From Bacteriovoracaceae bacterium (GTDB taxonomy: Bacteria; Bdellovibrionota; Bacteriovoracia; Bacteriovoracales; Bacteriovoracaceae), in assembly GCA_029865945.1 (NCBI GenBank), contig JARXAH010000044.1, positions 1 through 50,424 of the forward strand: 50,424 bases of DNA, in the 5' to 3' direction. Within the stretch, counting starts at the first letter, position 1; each line of letters starts with the position of its first letter. Below the pieces are notes generated by a model, which had not been told where the DNA came from, did not search any database, and saw only the letters and a list, made by a program, of their open reading frames with translations. The translations under genes were made by a program, and so were the position numbers. Shown piece after piece: positions 17,273 to 26,199 of this stretch.

Positions 17273-17388
17273 ATCATATTTCATTTATTTTTTTTATGTA
17301 AAACACAATAAAGGGATTTTTTTGCCTACATACCTCCTATCTGGAAAATGAGTTATCTTGTAATTCAGGGGTCCGACTATGACACGAA

Positions 17389-18177
<789 letters not shown>

Positions 18178-18188
18178 TTGGATTATTT

Positions 18189-18494
18189 ATGATTTTAAAA
18201 TTATGCCTAAATAAACTGTTTTTTTTTATTTGTGCGCTATATTCTAGTTTAGCCATATGTGCAGTTGATGACAGTAATATAAAGAATTTGGCAGAAAGGT
18301 CTCAATTAGGAAAAAATGTAAAACTAGATCAGGGTTCAATTGCAGTACTTGATCAATATGCAAGATCAATTGGCCCAAATAAAGATAAACGTTTTATTGT
18401 AATTATGTCTTGCTCTCAAAAAATAGAAAAGAGATCAAAGACAGCTACGAACTGCGAGTTTGCAAAAACGAAAGGTTTGATAAATCCACAGTAA
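18189..18494 (+). CDS. Small secreted protein, 101 aa
   Basis: The N terminus is a clear signal peptide (LFFFICALYSSLAICA with cleavage likely before VDD). The mature part of about 75 residues is basic, with a pair of cysteines (IMSCSQKIEK and TATNCEFAK) that could form one disulfide. It begins 11 nt after the phase-variable Cys-rich gene and is probably in the same transcript. I do not recognise a family. It would come under the same transcription but not the same frame switch. Confidence 0.65.
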   Translation: MILKLCLNKLFFFICALYSSLAICAVDDSNIKNLAERSQLGKNVKLDQGSIAVLDQYARSIGPNKDKRFIVIMSCSQKIEKRSKTATNCEFAKTKGLINPQ

Positions 18495-18616
18495 AATAAT
18501 AAGCGCTTAATCGATTGAAGAAGTTAGAAATTAATTACCTACACAATTCTCGTTACGTAGGAACATAGGCAGGCACCTGTTGATGTGCGTGATGATCCAT
18601 GTTCACTTTTGGCAGT

Positions 18617-18895
18617 TTACAGGCATGCCGAAAAATAAGCATGATAAGCAGCGTTTGCTTGCTGGTTAGACTCAGAGAGTTCTCTTTCCAAATTAATATA
18701 TTGGGTATCCTTGAGTGGACTACCTAGAGATCCTATCTCTTCTAATCTTTTCTCTAGTTTTGCTGACAACTGACCACTCGTTTGCATTTTAGAAGCATAA
18801 TCCTCAACAGCATAAATGCATTCTTGACTAGGGCGCGCATGACACACATTGAAAAGTGGTCCGTAAACCATCAAACTAAAAATTAATTTTTTCAT
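18617..18895 (-). CDS. Small periplasmic protein, 92 aa
   Basis: Signal peptide MKKLIFSLMVYGPLFNVCHA with an AxA-like cleavage after CHA. The mature chain of about 70 residues is a predicted helical hairpin rich in Glu, Gln and Ser, with Cys near each end (QECIYA and the final FSACL), which would allow a disulfide tying the two helices. The start ATG has no strong ribosome site but follows GGGTTTT. Function unknown. Convergent with the small secreted gene ending at 18494. Confidence 0.6.
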   Translation of the reverse strand: MKKLIFSLMVYGPLFNVCHARPSQECIYAVEDYASKMQTSGQLSAKLEKRLEEIGSLGSPLKDTQYINLERELSESNQQANAAYHAYFSACL

Positions 18896-19003
18896 AAAAC
18901 CCTTTTGCTTATGGATTCAAGCAAGTATTTGCTTGCATTTGTAATGTCGGCCAATGGGATCTAATAAAAATTATCGATCATCTAAAAGCTGGCAAGGTCT
19001 TTT

Positions 19004-19012
19004 TGTTATAAT
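19004..19012 (+). promoter_or_regulatory. Extended -10 promoter candidate (TGTTATAAT)
   Basis: TG-T-TATAAT is a perfect extended -10 box with no good -35. Transcription would start near 19019, 14 nt before the first copy of the 38-nt repeated element, so it may drive that element and the decayed reading frame behind it. Confidence 0.45.
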
Positions 19013-19032
19013 ATTTGCATTAGGAAAATAAA

Positions 19033-19070
19033 TGACGCAAATCTCATAACGCCGGGGTGATGGCACCCTT
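19033..19070 (+). repeat. 38-nt structured element, copy 1
   Basis: 35 of 38 bases match the copy at 20367-20404. It contains the hairpin GGGTG-ATGG-CACCC. Its last part can also pair as GGCACC-CTT-GGATGCT followed by T6, a terminator-like alternative that would break the first hairpin. Confidence 0.7.
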
Positions 19071-19099
19071 GGATGCTTTTTTAAGTCACCTAGGACTGA

Positions 19100-19568
19100 A
19101 CCAACCTTATAGAGGATGAGGTATGTGGTGAGCCGAAGAGAGCAAATACATTAGCCATTGATTCAAGACAAGTTGCTAATGACTCGATTACTTTTTTTGC
19201 GTCAGGTGAAAAATTTGTTATTACAAGAGATTCTTTAGCAGCTCTCGCAGCAATTTTTGCTTGGGAAATTGTTTCAATATTTTTTTTTCTCTTTACCTTA
19301 TATTATGTGCCACAGAAAAGATTGAAGGCCCAGCATAAAATGAGGTTTTTAAGAAATATTTTGTGGGTAGTTACAAGTTTTTCTTGAAAATAGTGATTCA
19401 AGTAAAATAATCCATTTTTTACCTTTTGACTTTAACGCAAGCGCTTATGTTACAGAAGGTATAAAGGCCCTTGATCTACAATATTGCGACGTTTTTAATA
19501 ACTACCAAGAGATTGAAAATAAAATATTTAACGAAGAGCTTCATGAAGATCCTGTAAGCGATGAGTAA
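19100..19568 (+). pseudogene. Frameshifted, start-less remnant of a membrane protein gene
   Basis: A frame opens after a stop at 19097-19099 and reads as protein-like sequence (KRANTLAIDSRQVANDS, ITFFASGEKFVITRDSLAA) with one membrane span (AAIFAWEIVSIFFFLFTLYY). It stops at 19385-19387. Removing one T from the run at 19378-19382 joins it to a second protein-like frame (SKIIHFLPFDFNASAYVTEG, KALDLQYCDVFNNYQEIE) ending at 19568. No start codon is available at the front. So it appears to be a decayed or truncated gene with a frameshift; a sequencing error is an alternative for the frameshift but not for the missing start. Family not recognised. Its end overlaps the S66 fragment on the other strand. 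Confidence 0.5.
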
Positions 19569-19755
19569 ATGATCCACAATTAAGATAATCAATATCGTAA
19601 ACATTTTTTGCGAAGGAGACTATTAACCCAAGGGTATTGAGGGATTTTATCGATATAGAATTTTGGTCTTCTGTAAAGATTTTTAAACTTTGAGAAGGAG
19701 CACCTACTCTTATTTCATCTCCCACCACAAGTTTTTTTGGAAAAATATTTTGCAT
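19528..19755 (-). pseudogene. Truncated S66 peptidase (LD-carboxypeptidase/MccF-like), N-terminal fragment
   Basis: The 75 residues match only the first quarter of the S66 family: FPKKLVVGDEIRVGAPSQS corresponds to the family's opening 'KPKxLKxGDxIGxxAPSxP' block, then LNTLGLIVSFAKNVYD and FTHRLQDLHEA match the 'LexLGFxVxxgxxv...RxxDLheAf' stretch. Intact family members are about 300-350 aa and hold Ser/Glu/His catalytic residues further on, all missing here. The frame stops right after HEALR, where the family normally continues with a D-P motif. It is therefore a remnant of an enzyme that cuts peptidoglycan peptides or processed microcin C. The breakpoint lies where the decayed plus-strand frame ends. 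Confidence 0.7.
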
Positions 19756-19781
19756 ACCTAAACCTTCAAATTTACAGAATC

Positions 19782-20030
19782 TTACTCTTTTTTATATGGC
19801 CCAACTGTTTGATCGATCCATTCCAATAATTTTTTGATCTTAGAAAAAGTAGCGATGGAAATCACTTTGGTATCATCATTTCGCAATAAATGTCTTAAAT
19901 CCACCAATAATTCTATTTGGATAAAAGTATTATATAAAATATCTTCCACCTTATTTGCTAAATCTAAATTGCCGCTTTCTTTAAGCTCGTGAATAATTTT
20001 TTTTGTTTCTTCAATATAGTTATAATTCAT
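19782..20030 (-). CDS. Small helical protein upstream of the S66 fragment, 82 aa
   Basis: A short hydrophilic protein predicted to be nearly all helix (IEETKKIIHELKESGNLDLA, KVEDILYNTFIQIELLVDLR, FSKIKKLLEWIDQTVG). No signal peptide, Cys or membrane span. The pattern of an N-terminal 'LKESG..DLANKVEDIL' helix pair followed by a conserved Trp resembles small proteins seen beside peptidases or as immunity-like partners, but I cannot name a family. It ends 26 nt before the S66 fragment starts on the same strand, so it was probably co-transcribed with the once-intact peptidase. Confidence 0.55.
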   Translation of the reverse strand: MNYNYIEETKKIIHELKESGNLDLANKVEDILYNTFIQIELLVDLRHLLRNDDTKVISIATFSKIKKLLEWIDQTVGPYKKE

Positions 20031-20436
20031 TTTTTGTACCTATTTTTCCAAGCTAATATGACTATCTATCCTCACATGGCCTTTCTCCAATACCACTTCA
20101 ATTGACGGTGGTCAACCTGGCTATTAAGATAGAAAAGATTGTCTCATAAAAAACTTCAAATTTGAAACCCGCTCTAGATCTACTGCGGAACTACTTTTCA
20201 ACATTGAAACATAGATGGAGAAGCCGTTTTAAGAATATTTAGGCAAAATATCTGGGAAACTCTTGGTATTGTTGGTAAAATAAAAGTCTTTTGAGAAATT
20301 TTATTTGTAGGAAAAAATTTCCTGACTTTATTTAATAAAATCAGAGTTTGAAATGCTAAAACAAATTGACGCAAATCTTATAACGCCGAGGTGATGGCAC
20401 CTTTTCGGGATGCCATCTAAAATTTTTGATTAATCG
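20031..20436. other. Gene-free stretch holding the second 38-nt element
   Basis: No supported coding frame in 406 bases. A short protein-like patch around 20214-20292 (DGEAVLRIFRQNIWETLG) is bounded by stops and could be a remnant. A TTGAC/GTCAA hairpin is near 20102-20115. The repeated element is at 20367-20404. Confidence 0.5.
20367..20404 (+). repeat. 38-nt structured element, copy 2
   Basis: It differs from copy 1 at three positions. Two of them (G to A and C to T) fall opposite each other in the hairpin, giving AGGTG-ATGG-CACCT, so pairing is kept. Here GATGGCA can instead pair with TGCCATC (20411-20417 region) to form a terminator-like stem. Confidence 0.7.
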
Positions 20437-20946
20437 CTATTTCTGAACGCAAATGTAATAAGAAATAACTCGCTGACTAGAAGGCAGCGCCTTCACAACT
20501 GGAGTGAGAGTACATTTACTATTTTGTGTTCCGGTGTATTCTCCAATTAAGTAGCCATTGGCATCGACCCTGAGAGAAAAATATTGGGGCGTTTTTGAGC
20601 CGCGATTAGAAGTCGAAGCAGCTCCAATTAGCTCTGTGCCATTATTGACCATATATTGTCCATGCATTGGATTACTTTTTTGGTCGAAAACAAAAAATCC
20701 ATCAAATTTAGAGAACTTTAAATCCATCATATCATATTGAGTGAAATCTTCATTCATCGCAGAAATCTCTTTGCACTTGAAAATTTTGTTGAAAAGGTCA
20801 CTTTCCTCAGGAGCTTTCGCTTTTTCAAAACGATCTCTCAAGCTTTTTACAACTGGATCCTCATCCGGAGTACCACTAGATTCTGCAAAAGATAAAAGAC
20901 TCAAGGATGAAAATGACAATAAGGTAACCAGTAAAAGTTTCTTCAT
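20437..20946 (-). CDS. Secreted protein of unknown function, 169 aa
   Basis: ATG 20946 is chosen because AAGGGG lies 8 nt upstream and the protein then starts with a textbook signal peptide (MKKLLLVTLLSFSSLSLLSF, cleavage after FAE or nearby). The frame could extend to 21063 but this adds sequence with no ribosome site. The mature domain has two or more cysteines (FKCKEIS, SKCTLTPV, YYICVQK) and a beta-rich middle (GFFVFDQKSNPMHGQYMVNN, YFSLRVDANGYLIGEYTG) like a small lipocalin- or barrel-type fold, though no family is recognised. It lies directly after the DUF486 gene. Confidence 0.7.
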   Translation of the reverse strand: MKKLLLVTLLSFSSLSLLSFAESSGTPDEDPVVKSLRDRFEKAKAPEESDLFNKIFKCKEISAMNEDFTQYDMMDLKFSKFDGFFVFDQKSNPMHGQYMVNNGTELIGAASTSNRGSKTPQYFSLRVDANGYLIGEYTGTQNSKCTLTPVVKALPSSQRVISYYICVQK

Positions 20947-21069
20947 AGAATTCCCCTTTTTAAAATAAAAAACTAACAAAGCAAATTCTAGAACACAAGT
21001 AATAAAAAATGATGAATACAGGGATTCAAATAATTTTTTGTTTAGAGTGAAGGGCAAAATCATTTACGT

Positions 21070-21399
21070 CTATTTGAAAACAAAGTAAACCGCACCCAAC
21101 AGGCAGGCCGCGGCCCAAAGATGATTTAAATTAAACTTAACATTCATGTAAAAAATTGAGAACGCAACGAACACTAAGAGAGTTATACATTCTTGAATCA
21201 GTTTTAATTGGGGTAAAGTAAGATATTGAAAGCCAATTCTGTTCGCTGGCACTTGAAAGCAATATTCAAAAAATGCAATTCCCCAACTGATAAACACGAC
21301 GGCCCACAAGGGCCTGGTATTGAGGTTCTTTAAGTGCCTATACCACGCAAAAGTCATAAATAAATTGGAAATAAGAAGTAACGTTATACTTTTAATCAT
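21070..21399 (-). CDS. DUF486 family small membrane protein
   Basis: 109 aa with four predicted membrane helices. The family signature is clear: FMTFAWYRHLKN, WGIAFFEYCFQVPANRIGFQ, then LPQLKLIQECITLLVFVAFS and a final LNHLWAAACLLGAVYFVF. DUF486 proteins are distant relatives of small multidrug/DMT transporters; substrate unknown. It starts 3 nt after the upstream polytopic membrane gene, so the two are probably one transcript. Confidence 0.88.
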   Translation of the reverse strand: MIKSITLLLISNLFMTFAWYRHLKNLNTRPLWAVVFISWGIAFFEYCFQVPANRIGFQYLTLPQLKLIQECITLLVFVAFSIFYMNVKFNLNHLWAAACLLGAVYFVFK

Positions 21400-21402
21400 A
21401 AT

Positions 21403-22845
21403 TTATGGATCTCTAAAAAAGTCTTTAAAGAAATTCGCATGGGGATCACCCAAATATTGAAAGACAATATCTTTATTAAATGAGGCCATAGAATCAGGGC
21501 GATAGTATTCTCCTTTTTTTGCGAAGCCTCTATAAATATCACTCACAAAGGAGAAAGAACCGAGAATTAATAAAAAGGTGATAGAAAGAAAAATTTTAGA
21601 TTTTTTGGGTAGTTGAGCAATGACTGCAAAAGCGAAAAAGAACATGAGGAAAAGAGAAGGAAGAGAGGCGCGCATGGAAAAATCGCTAAAAATTCCGTAG
21701 TAATAAAGTGGCCACAAAAATAAAACGAACACTAAAACAAAAAATAGCGGCCTCCATTCTTTAACGTTCGCCATTTTTTTTAATCCAAGAAAAACAACAG
21801 ACAGCAAAATAACAAATTCTAAAAATACAAACCGAAGATAACGCGGTAGAAATTCCCAGAAACCACCTAAGTGATCAATCATATTCTCTTTGGGACTCGC
21901 CTGAGGAATGGTGGAGTAGTAACTAAATAAGACGAGGCCTAAAATAAATGATCCGAGTATTCCCACGACCGCAGGTGTCCATTGTTTTTTGAGTTCACTC
22001 CACTGACGCCACAAACATAAAAGGGAAAAGGGGAGGACGCCCATCATCACAAAGGGAGACCAAAAAAAAGAGACGACGAGCAAAACATATTGAAGAAAAA
22101 TCAACCGATGTTGATATGCAAAAATAAACAACGTCATCGTGATCCAACACCCTAGTGCGTGCTGGGGAACCCAAAAAAGCGCGTGGGTATTTCCCGTATA
22201 TTGAAAACTTCCTCCCCCCGACCACCACTCAGGTAATTCACCAAATTGTAAATCTGCTGCCTGAGTAAAAAAAATGGATCCAATGAGGTCAAGGCCTCCA
22301 CAGATGGGGAAGAGGGCCCAAACCCAAGGCCTCATTTTAAAAAAGGAGAGTTGAGATAAAATTTGGTAGCAACAAAAAAGAATCGCAACCGTCATGAACA
22401 AGAGAAACAATTCTGCGGTTGGGTAGTTAAAAATTTTTCCCACAAAACCTGCAAGCAGATAGTGGCCGAGATAATAGACGAGATAAAAGGGGCCGCCATT
22501 GGAAGTTTCTGGGTAGTAGATGGGCCAGGGGCGATTGACGAGATCAAATAAAATTCCATTGTGTTTCGTGTAATCATAATTTTGGTACCAAAAATGTCCG
22601 ATGCCCGCAAAATAGCACCAAGAAAATATGGCGAAGAGAGCAAAAAATAAATGTCTTTTTGAGAGGGAAATTTGGAGCTTCATCGCCTCTTTAGCTTCAA
22701 AATCTAAGCGGTAAATGAGGCCTAAAAGAATGGCCGTGAAAATGAGGCCATAGGTCATATGAAAAAATCCTAAAAAAAAGAGGATAAGCGGAAGACAAAA
22801 GAGAGCGATGAGGAGACGAACGTAAAATTTAAGTGAAATATCCAT
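21403..22845 (-). CDS. Polytopic membrane protein, possibly GT-C-like, 480 aa
   Basis: About eleven hydrophobic spans spread along the whole chain, with a first large periplasm-type loop that carries conserved-looking polar and aromatic residues (FAGIGHFWYQNYDYTKHNG, LVNRPWPIYYPET). The N-terminal span, the loop after it, and the later loop with EWWSGGGSFQYTGNTHALFW resemble the layout of GT-C glycosyltransferases that use polyprenyl-phosphate sugars, but no catalytic Asp pair can be named with confidence. Upstream of DUF486 in the same unit and divergent from mpl. Confidence 0.7.
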   Translation of the reverse strand: MDISLKFYVRLLIALFCLPLILFFLGFFHMTYGLIFTAILLGLIYRLDFEAKEAMKLQISLSKRHLFFALFAIFSWCYFAGIGHFWYQNYDYTKHNGILFDLVNRPWPIYYPETSNGGPFYLVYYLGHYLLAGFVGKIFNYPTAELFLLFMTVAILFCCYQILSQLSFFKMRPWVWALFPICGGLDLIGSIFFTQAADLQFGELPEWWSGGGSFQYTGNTHALFWVPQHALGCWITMTLFIFAYQHRLIFLQYVLLVVSFFWSPFVMMGVLPFSLLCLWRQWSELKKQWTPAVVGILGSFILGLVLFSYYSTIPQASPKENMIDHLGGFWEFLPRYLRFVFLEFVILLSVVFLGLKKMANVKEWRPLFFVLVFVLFLWPLYYYGIFSDFSMRASLPSLFLMFFFAFAVIAQLPKKSKIFLSITFLLILGSFSFVSDIYRGFAKKGEYYRPDSMASFNKDIVFQYLGDPHANFFKDFFRDP

Positions 22846-22969
22846 TTTTCAATCCTTTTTTGGGATCCGTGCTTTTTTTATGTCGCAAAAAGTATTACCT
22901 TTAAACATCATCGATAAATAAATTTTTTACGTAAATACATTTCGAAGTAAAAATTCTTAAGGAAGGCCC

Positions 22970-24415
22970 ATGAACTTACAAAATTTTTGGAACAATGAAT
23001 CCCTTGCAAAACATAAATCAGAAGTGAAAAAAATATTTTTTTACCGCATCTCTGGGATGGGAATGGGAACAACGGCCACACTCTTTAAAGACCAAGGATA
23101 CCAAGTCGCCGGATGTGATATGCAATTTTATCCTCCCATGGGGGATTACTTAAAGAAGCGAGCGATTCCTTGTTTTACCATGGAACAAACCAACGAAGAA
23201 CTTTTGAAACAATATGATTTAATAGTCGTAGGAAACTCAGTGGGCAAGGGATCAAAAGATGCCACTCTGATCGAAAATTGCGGCGTCCCTTTTACCTCTT
23301 TTCCGGCGCTCTTAGGTGAATATATTTTAAAAGAAAGAGAGGTCGTAGGGATTGCCGGTACTCATGGAAAGACGACAACAACTTACTACATGATCCAAGT
23401 CTTAAGTGGCCTAGGATTAGATGTCGGGTACTTGGTGGGCGGTGTTCTTGATGACCGAGAGGCCTCAAAATTAGGATCCCATAAATATTTCATTATTGAA
23501 GCGGATGAATATGACTCCAGTTACTTTCAGAAGTTTTCTAAGCTTCGCTTATACCAAATAAAACATTTAGTTTTATCGGCATTAGAGTATGATCATGCCG
23601 ATATTTTTCCTACACTTAAAGACATCACGAATCAATTTTTACCAGTTGCTGCTGGATTAAAGAGTTTTTTAGGAAATCATGATTACCCTGAAGCAAAAGT
23701 CGTGGCAGATGAATTTCAAAAATTCAGCAAAAGTAAGCCTGCTTACTATGGTTTAGAATATGAGGGCGGGCCTTACGAGATTGAGCAAAGTGAGAAAGGA
23801 TCGACCTTTAAGTTGCGAATCGACGGGAAGGAAGAATCCTTTCAAACCAATATAGTGGGTAAGCAAAATATTTTAAATTTAACCGCTTGTATTTTATTTT
23901 GTGTGCAAGAAAAATTGCCGCTCTTAAAGGTAAAAGAAATTTTAAAAAATATGAAAAACGTAAAGCGCCGGCAAGAATTTAAAGGTCACTATGGCGAACT
24001 CATTGTCATTGATGATTTTGCCCATCATCCCACCGCCATTAAATTAACTCTCGATTCCGTAAAAAAACTTTATCCTAATAAACCCGTTCATATCATTTTT
24101 GAAGCGATCACCTCTACGGCGCGAAGTGACGCCTTTCAAAAAGAATTTGCGGAGTGTTTTACGGGAGCTGATTCCGTATTGGTGGCCAACCCTCAAGTTC
24201 CGACCAACGCCACACAGTTGAAAAATTTAGATTATGCTAAGTTATCTCAAGACTTAAATTCCTTTGGTCACTTTTCTCGTGAATATAAAAAATTAGAAGA
24301 TCTTCGCAGCAAAATTGATGAGTGGAAAAAAACTCCAGGAATTCTTTTGGTCTTGAGTAATAGAACAGTATTGGGGCTTTGGGAGTCTAGTTTCGTTCAA
24401 GAGCTAAAAAAATAA
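22970..24415 (+). CDS. mpl: UDP-N-acetylmuramate:L-Ala-D-Glu-meso-DAP ligase (Mpl)
   Basis: 481 aa. Mpl re-attaches the recycled tripeptide to UDP-MurNAc in the cytoplasm during peptidoglycan recycling. Its blocks are the N-terminal Mur Rossmann segment (ISGMGMGTTATLFKDQGYQV), the ATP-binding loop GIAGTHGKTTTTYYM (about residue 130), the signature EADEYDSSYFQKFSKLRLY (about 177), the HADIFP segment, and the C-terminal FAHHPTAIKLTLD. These features separate Mpl from MurC, notably the EYDSSYF motif. AAGGAAGG precedes the ATG. Its stop overlaps the next gene by 1 nt (ATGA-type coupling), linking it to a secreted protein. Confidence 0.93.
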   Translation: MNLQNFWNNESLAKHKSEVKKIFFYRISGMGMGTTATLFKDQGYQVAGCDMQFYPPMGDYLKKRAIPCFTMEQTNEELLKQYDLIVVGNSVGKGSKDATLIENCGVPFTSFPALLGEYILKEREVVGIAGTHGKTTTTYYMIQVLSGLGLDVGYLVGGVLDDREASKLGSHKYFIIEADEYDSSYFQKFSKLRLYQIKHLVLSALEYDHADIFPTLKDITNQFLPVAAGLKSFLGNHDYPEAKVVADEFQKFSKSKPAYYGLEYEGGPYEIEQSEKGSTFKLRIDGKEESFQTNIVGKQNILNLTACILFCVQEKLPLLKVKEILKNMKNVKRRQEFKGHYGELIVIDDFAHHPTAIKLTLDSVKKLYPNKPVHIIFEAITSTARSDAFQKEFAECFTGADSVLVANPQVPTNATQLKNLDYAKLSQDLNSFGHFSREYKKLEDLRSKIDEWKKTPGILLVLSNRTVLGLWESSFVQELKK

Positions 24416-26103
24416 TGAAATTGATAATGATATTGTTTTTATGCGCTTGGTTTTCTTCTGAAGTTACAGCAAGAAATTTAACTGTTGTCGTCAATGAATC
24501 CTTTCGTGGACGTACTATTGAGAATTTGAAACAGCTGCATGCCCGCTACGATCTCGTCTTTAATGATTTTCAATCCCAGGTTTGCCTCCCCGGAGATACT
24601 GAAAAATTTAAAGATTTATTTAAAAAATTTAGAAGTGAGGGAATGTTCATCCCCCTAAAGGATGAAAAATTAAATAAAGAATCTTTGAAAATTGGAATAA
24701 GAATCTGGAAAGAAAAAATAAAATGGTTAAATCAAACCATCCAAAAACTAAATTCTGCCTCAACCCTTGAAAACCCAGGGCCCATCCTTAATGAATTAAA
24801 ATCTCTCATCGATGAAAATCTAAAATTACAGTATCAAATTGCCCAAAATAATAAAGATAACAATGAAACTCACTTAGTGAATATTTCCAAGACCCAAATT
24901 GCGCTCTTTAAGGAAAAATATCAGCAACTTGAAATGGCGATCTTTTATCTTTTAAATTTTCAATATCCTGTCGATCACTTATTAAACCGAGAGCAATTTG
25001 AAAAATTAAAAACGGCCGGTGAAAATACGGATGAAGTTTACATGCTACGTAAAATTACGGAAGACGGTGCGCTCGATCGTGATCGAGGCCAGTCAGATAT
25101 GTTTTTGCGTGCCGTTCTTGATACGTTTCGCTTGGCGATGGACAATCAAGCACTTTTTTTTGATCGCAAGTTTCGCGCAGACTTTGATTATCTCATGGGG
25201 GCCTTGTTGCGTTACTATGGCCAAAGCAAATCCGTGATCACGGATAGACTGGTAGATTGGTTAAATCGCAGTAAAAAGACAGTGGATTTTTATGAGGTAC
25301 TACTTAAAGATTCTAAAAAATCCACTGAGGTGTTAGGAAATTTTTCTCAAGCGACCCAAGATTTGCAATCCTTTGTTACAGAAAAATTGGCCCACACCTA
25401 TCAATTCTGGTCGTCCCAGCCAGATGAACTAAAAATGATTTTTGTAATGGAAACCATTCTCTTTCATGAAGTTGGTCCACTTGATCCCCTTGATATAGAA
25501 AAATCTTGGGTCGGCCAAGTGGTGATGAACCGAATCAATAAAAAAGGCTATGAGCATTTAAACCCCAAAGAAGAATTGACAAAAAATTTAGTTTCTAAAG
25601 GGATTAATCCCTTGGATTTGTGGTTAAACGTACTCTTTCGCAAGGGAGAATTTTCTTTTACTTACTTTTTTTTGCCGAGTGCGGCGAAGATATTTTGTAC
25701 GGAAACTTTACCGTCCTCTAAAAAATTGCGCGTTCAAAATATTCGCTTAAGTATGCACTTACTTCGATTTGCAGATGAGCCAGACCGATTAACGACAGCA
25801 GAGCGATATTTTTCTCGCGTCTCCATGCTCGGAAGAATGGATATGACACGCATTTGGAATAATTATGTTGCGGTGGAGGAAAGGCCAGGAAAGAGCGTGA
25901 CTCCCAATCTCGAGCAAGTAAAATGCATCCAACAAGGAGTTGATTGCTTTCGTTATCTTTACGATTTTTTTTGGCAAAATGAACACTATTTTGTCATTGA
26001 AATAAAGGGAAATCGTTTTGTATGGCGCCAATACTTGGGCAGAAACTATTTATGGACCGTAAGGGATCCGGATCTCTTTCAGTTTTTTCGCCCCTTAACT
26101 TAA
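24415..26103 (+). CDS. Secreted protein coupled to mpl, possible divergent SleB-type hydrolase
   Basis: 562 aa with a signal peptide (MKLIMILFLCAWFSSEVTA). Residues about 90-330 are helical with a long coiled-coil-like stretch. From about 345 the sequence reads FVMETILFHEVGP, then VGQVVMNRINKKGYEHL (about 369) and GEFSFTYFFLPSAAKIFC (about 411). This order resembles the cell-wall hydrolase_2 (SleB) domain, which has an 'E-A-x-G-E', an 'A-V-x-x-V-x-x-N-R' helix and a 'QFS' strand. The Glu347 in METILFHE would be the candidate catalytic acid. The match is visual and partial. Overlap with mpl fits a peptidoglycan role. Confidence 0.55.
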   Translation: MKLIMILFLCAWFSSEVTARNLTVVVNESFRGRTIENLKQLHARYDLVFNDFQSQVCLPGDTEKFKDLFKKFRSEGMFIPLKDEKLNKESLKIGIRIWKEKIKWLNQTIQKLNSASTLENPGPILNELKSLIDENLKLQYQIAQNNKDNNETHLVNISKTQIALFKEKYQQLEMAIFYLLNFQYPVDHLLNREQFEKLKTAGENTDEVYMLRKITEDGALDRDRGQSDMFLRAVLDTFRLAMDNQALFFDRKFRADFDYLMGALLRYYGQSKSVITDRLVDWLNRSKKTVDFYEVLLKDSKKSTEVLGNFSQATQDLQSFVTEKLAHTYQFWSSQPDELKMIFVMETILFHEVGPLDPLDIEKSWVGQVVMNRINKKGYEHLNPKEELTKNLVSKGINPLDLWLNVLFRKGEFSFTYFFLPSAAKIFCTETLPSSKKLRVQNIRLSMHLLRFADEPDRLTTAERYFSRVSMLGRMDMTRIWNNYVAVEERPGKSVTPNLEQVKCIQQGVDCFRYLYDFFWQNEHYFVIEIKGNRFVWRQYLGRNYLWTVRDPDLFQFFRPLT

Positions 26104-26122
26104 AAGATTTTTTAAAGAGTAG

Positions 26123-26151
26123 TTGATCATATTTTTAAGCGGAGCTATATT
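26123..26151 (+). promoter_or_regulatory. Housekeeping-type promoter candidate for metK
   Basis: TTGATC at 26123-26128 and TATATT at 26146-26151 are separated by 17 bases, the optimal sigma-70 spacing. Start of transcription would be near 26158, leaving about 40 nt of leader, too short for a SAM riboswitch. Confidence 0.5.
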
Positions 26152-26199
26152 AGCCTGTATAATATCTAAATATGACTTAAGAAATTAAGAGGATTTGTT

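Noticed and set aside
19033-19070. c-di-GMP-I (GEMM) riboswitch, suggested by GACGCAAA
   Set aside because: Only eight bases match the GEMM core. The first paired domain with GCAAACC, the CCTA segment and the tetraloop receptor are absent.
20214-20292. Transposase-like patch (DGEAVLRIFRQNIWETLG)
   Set aside because: Only about 25 residues between stops, with no second conserved block, so no transposase family can be supported.
26104-26199. SAM riboswitch upstream of metK
   Set aside because: The leader between the predicted start of transcription and the ATG is only about 40 nt and shows no K-turn or SAM-I/II/III core.
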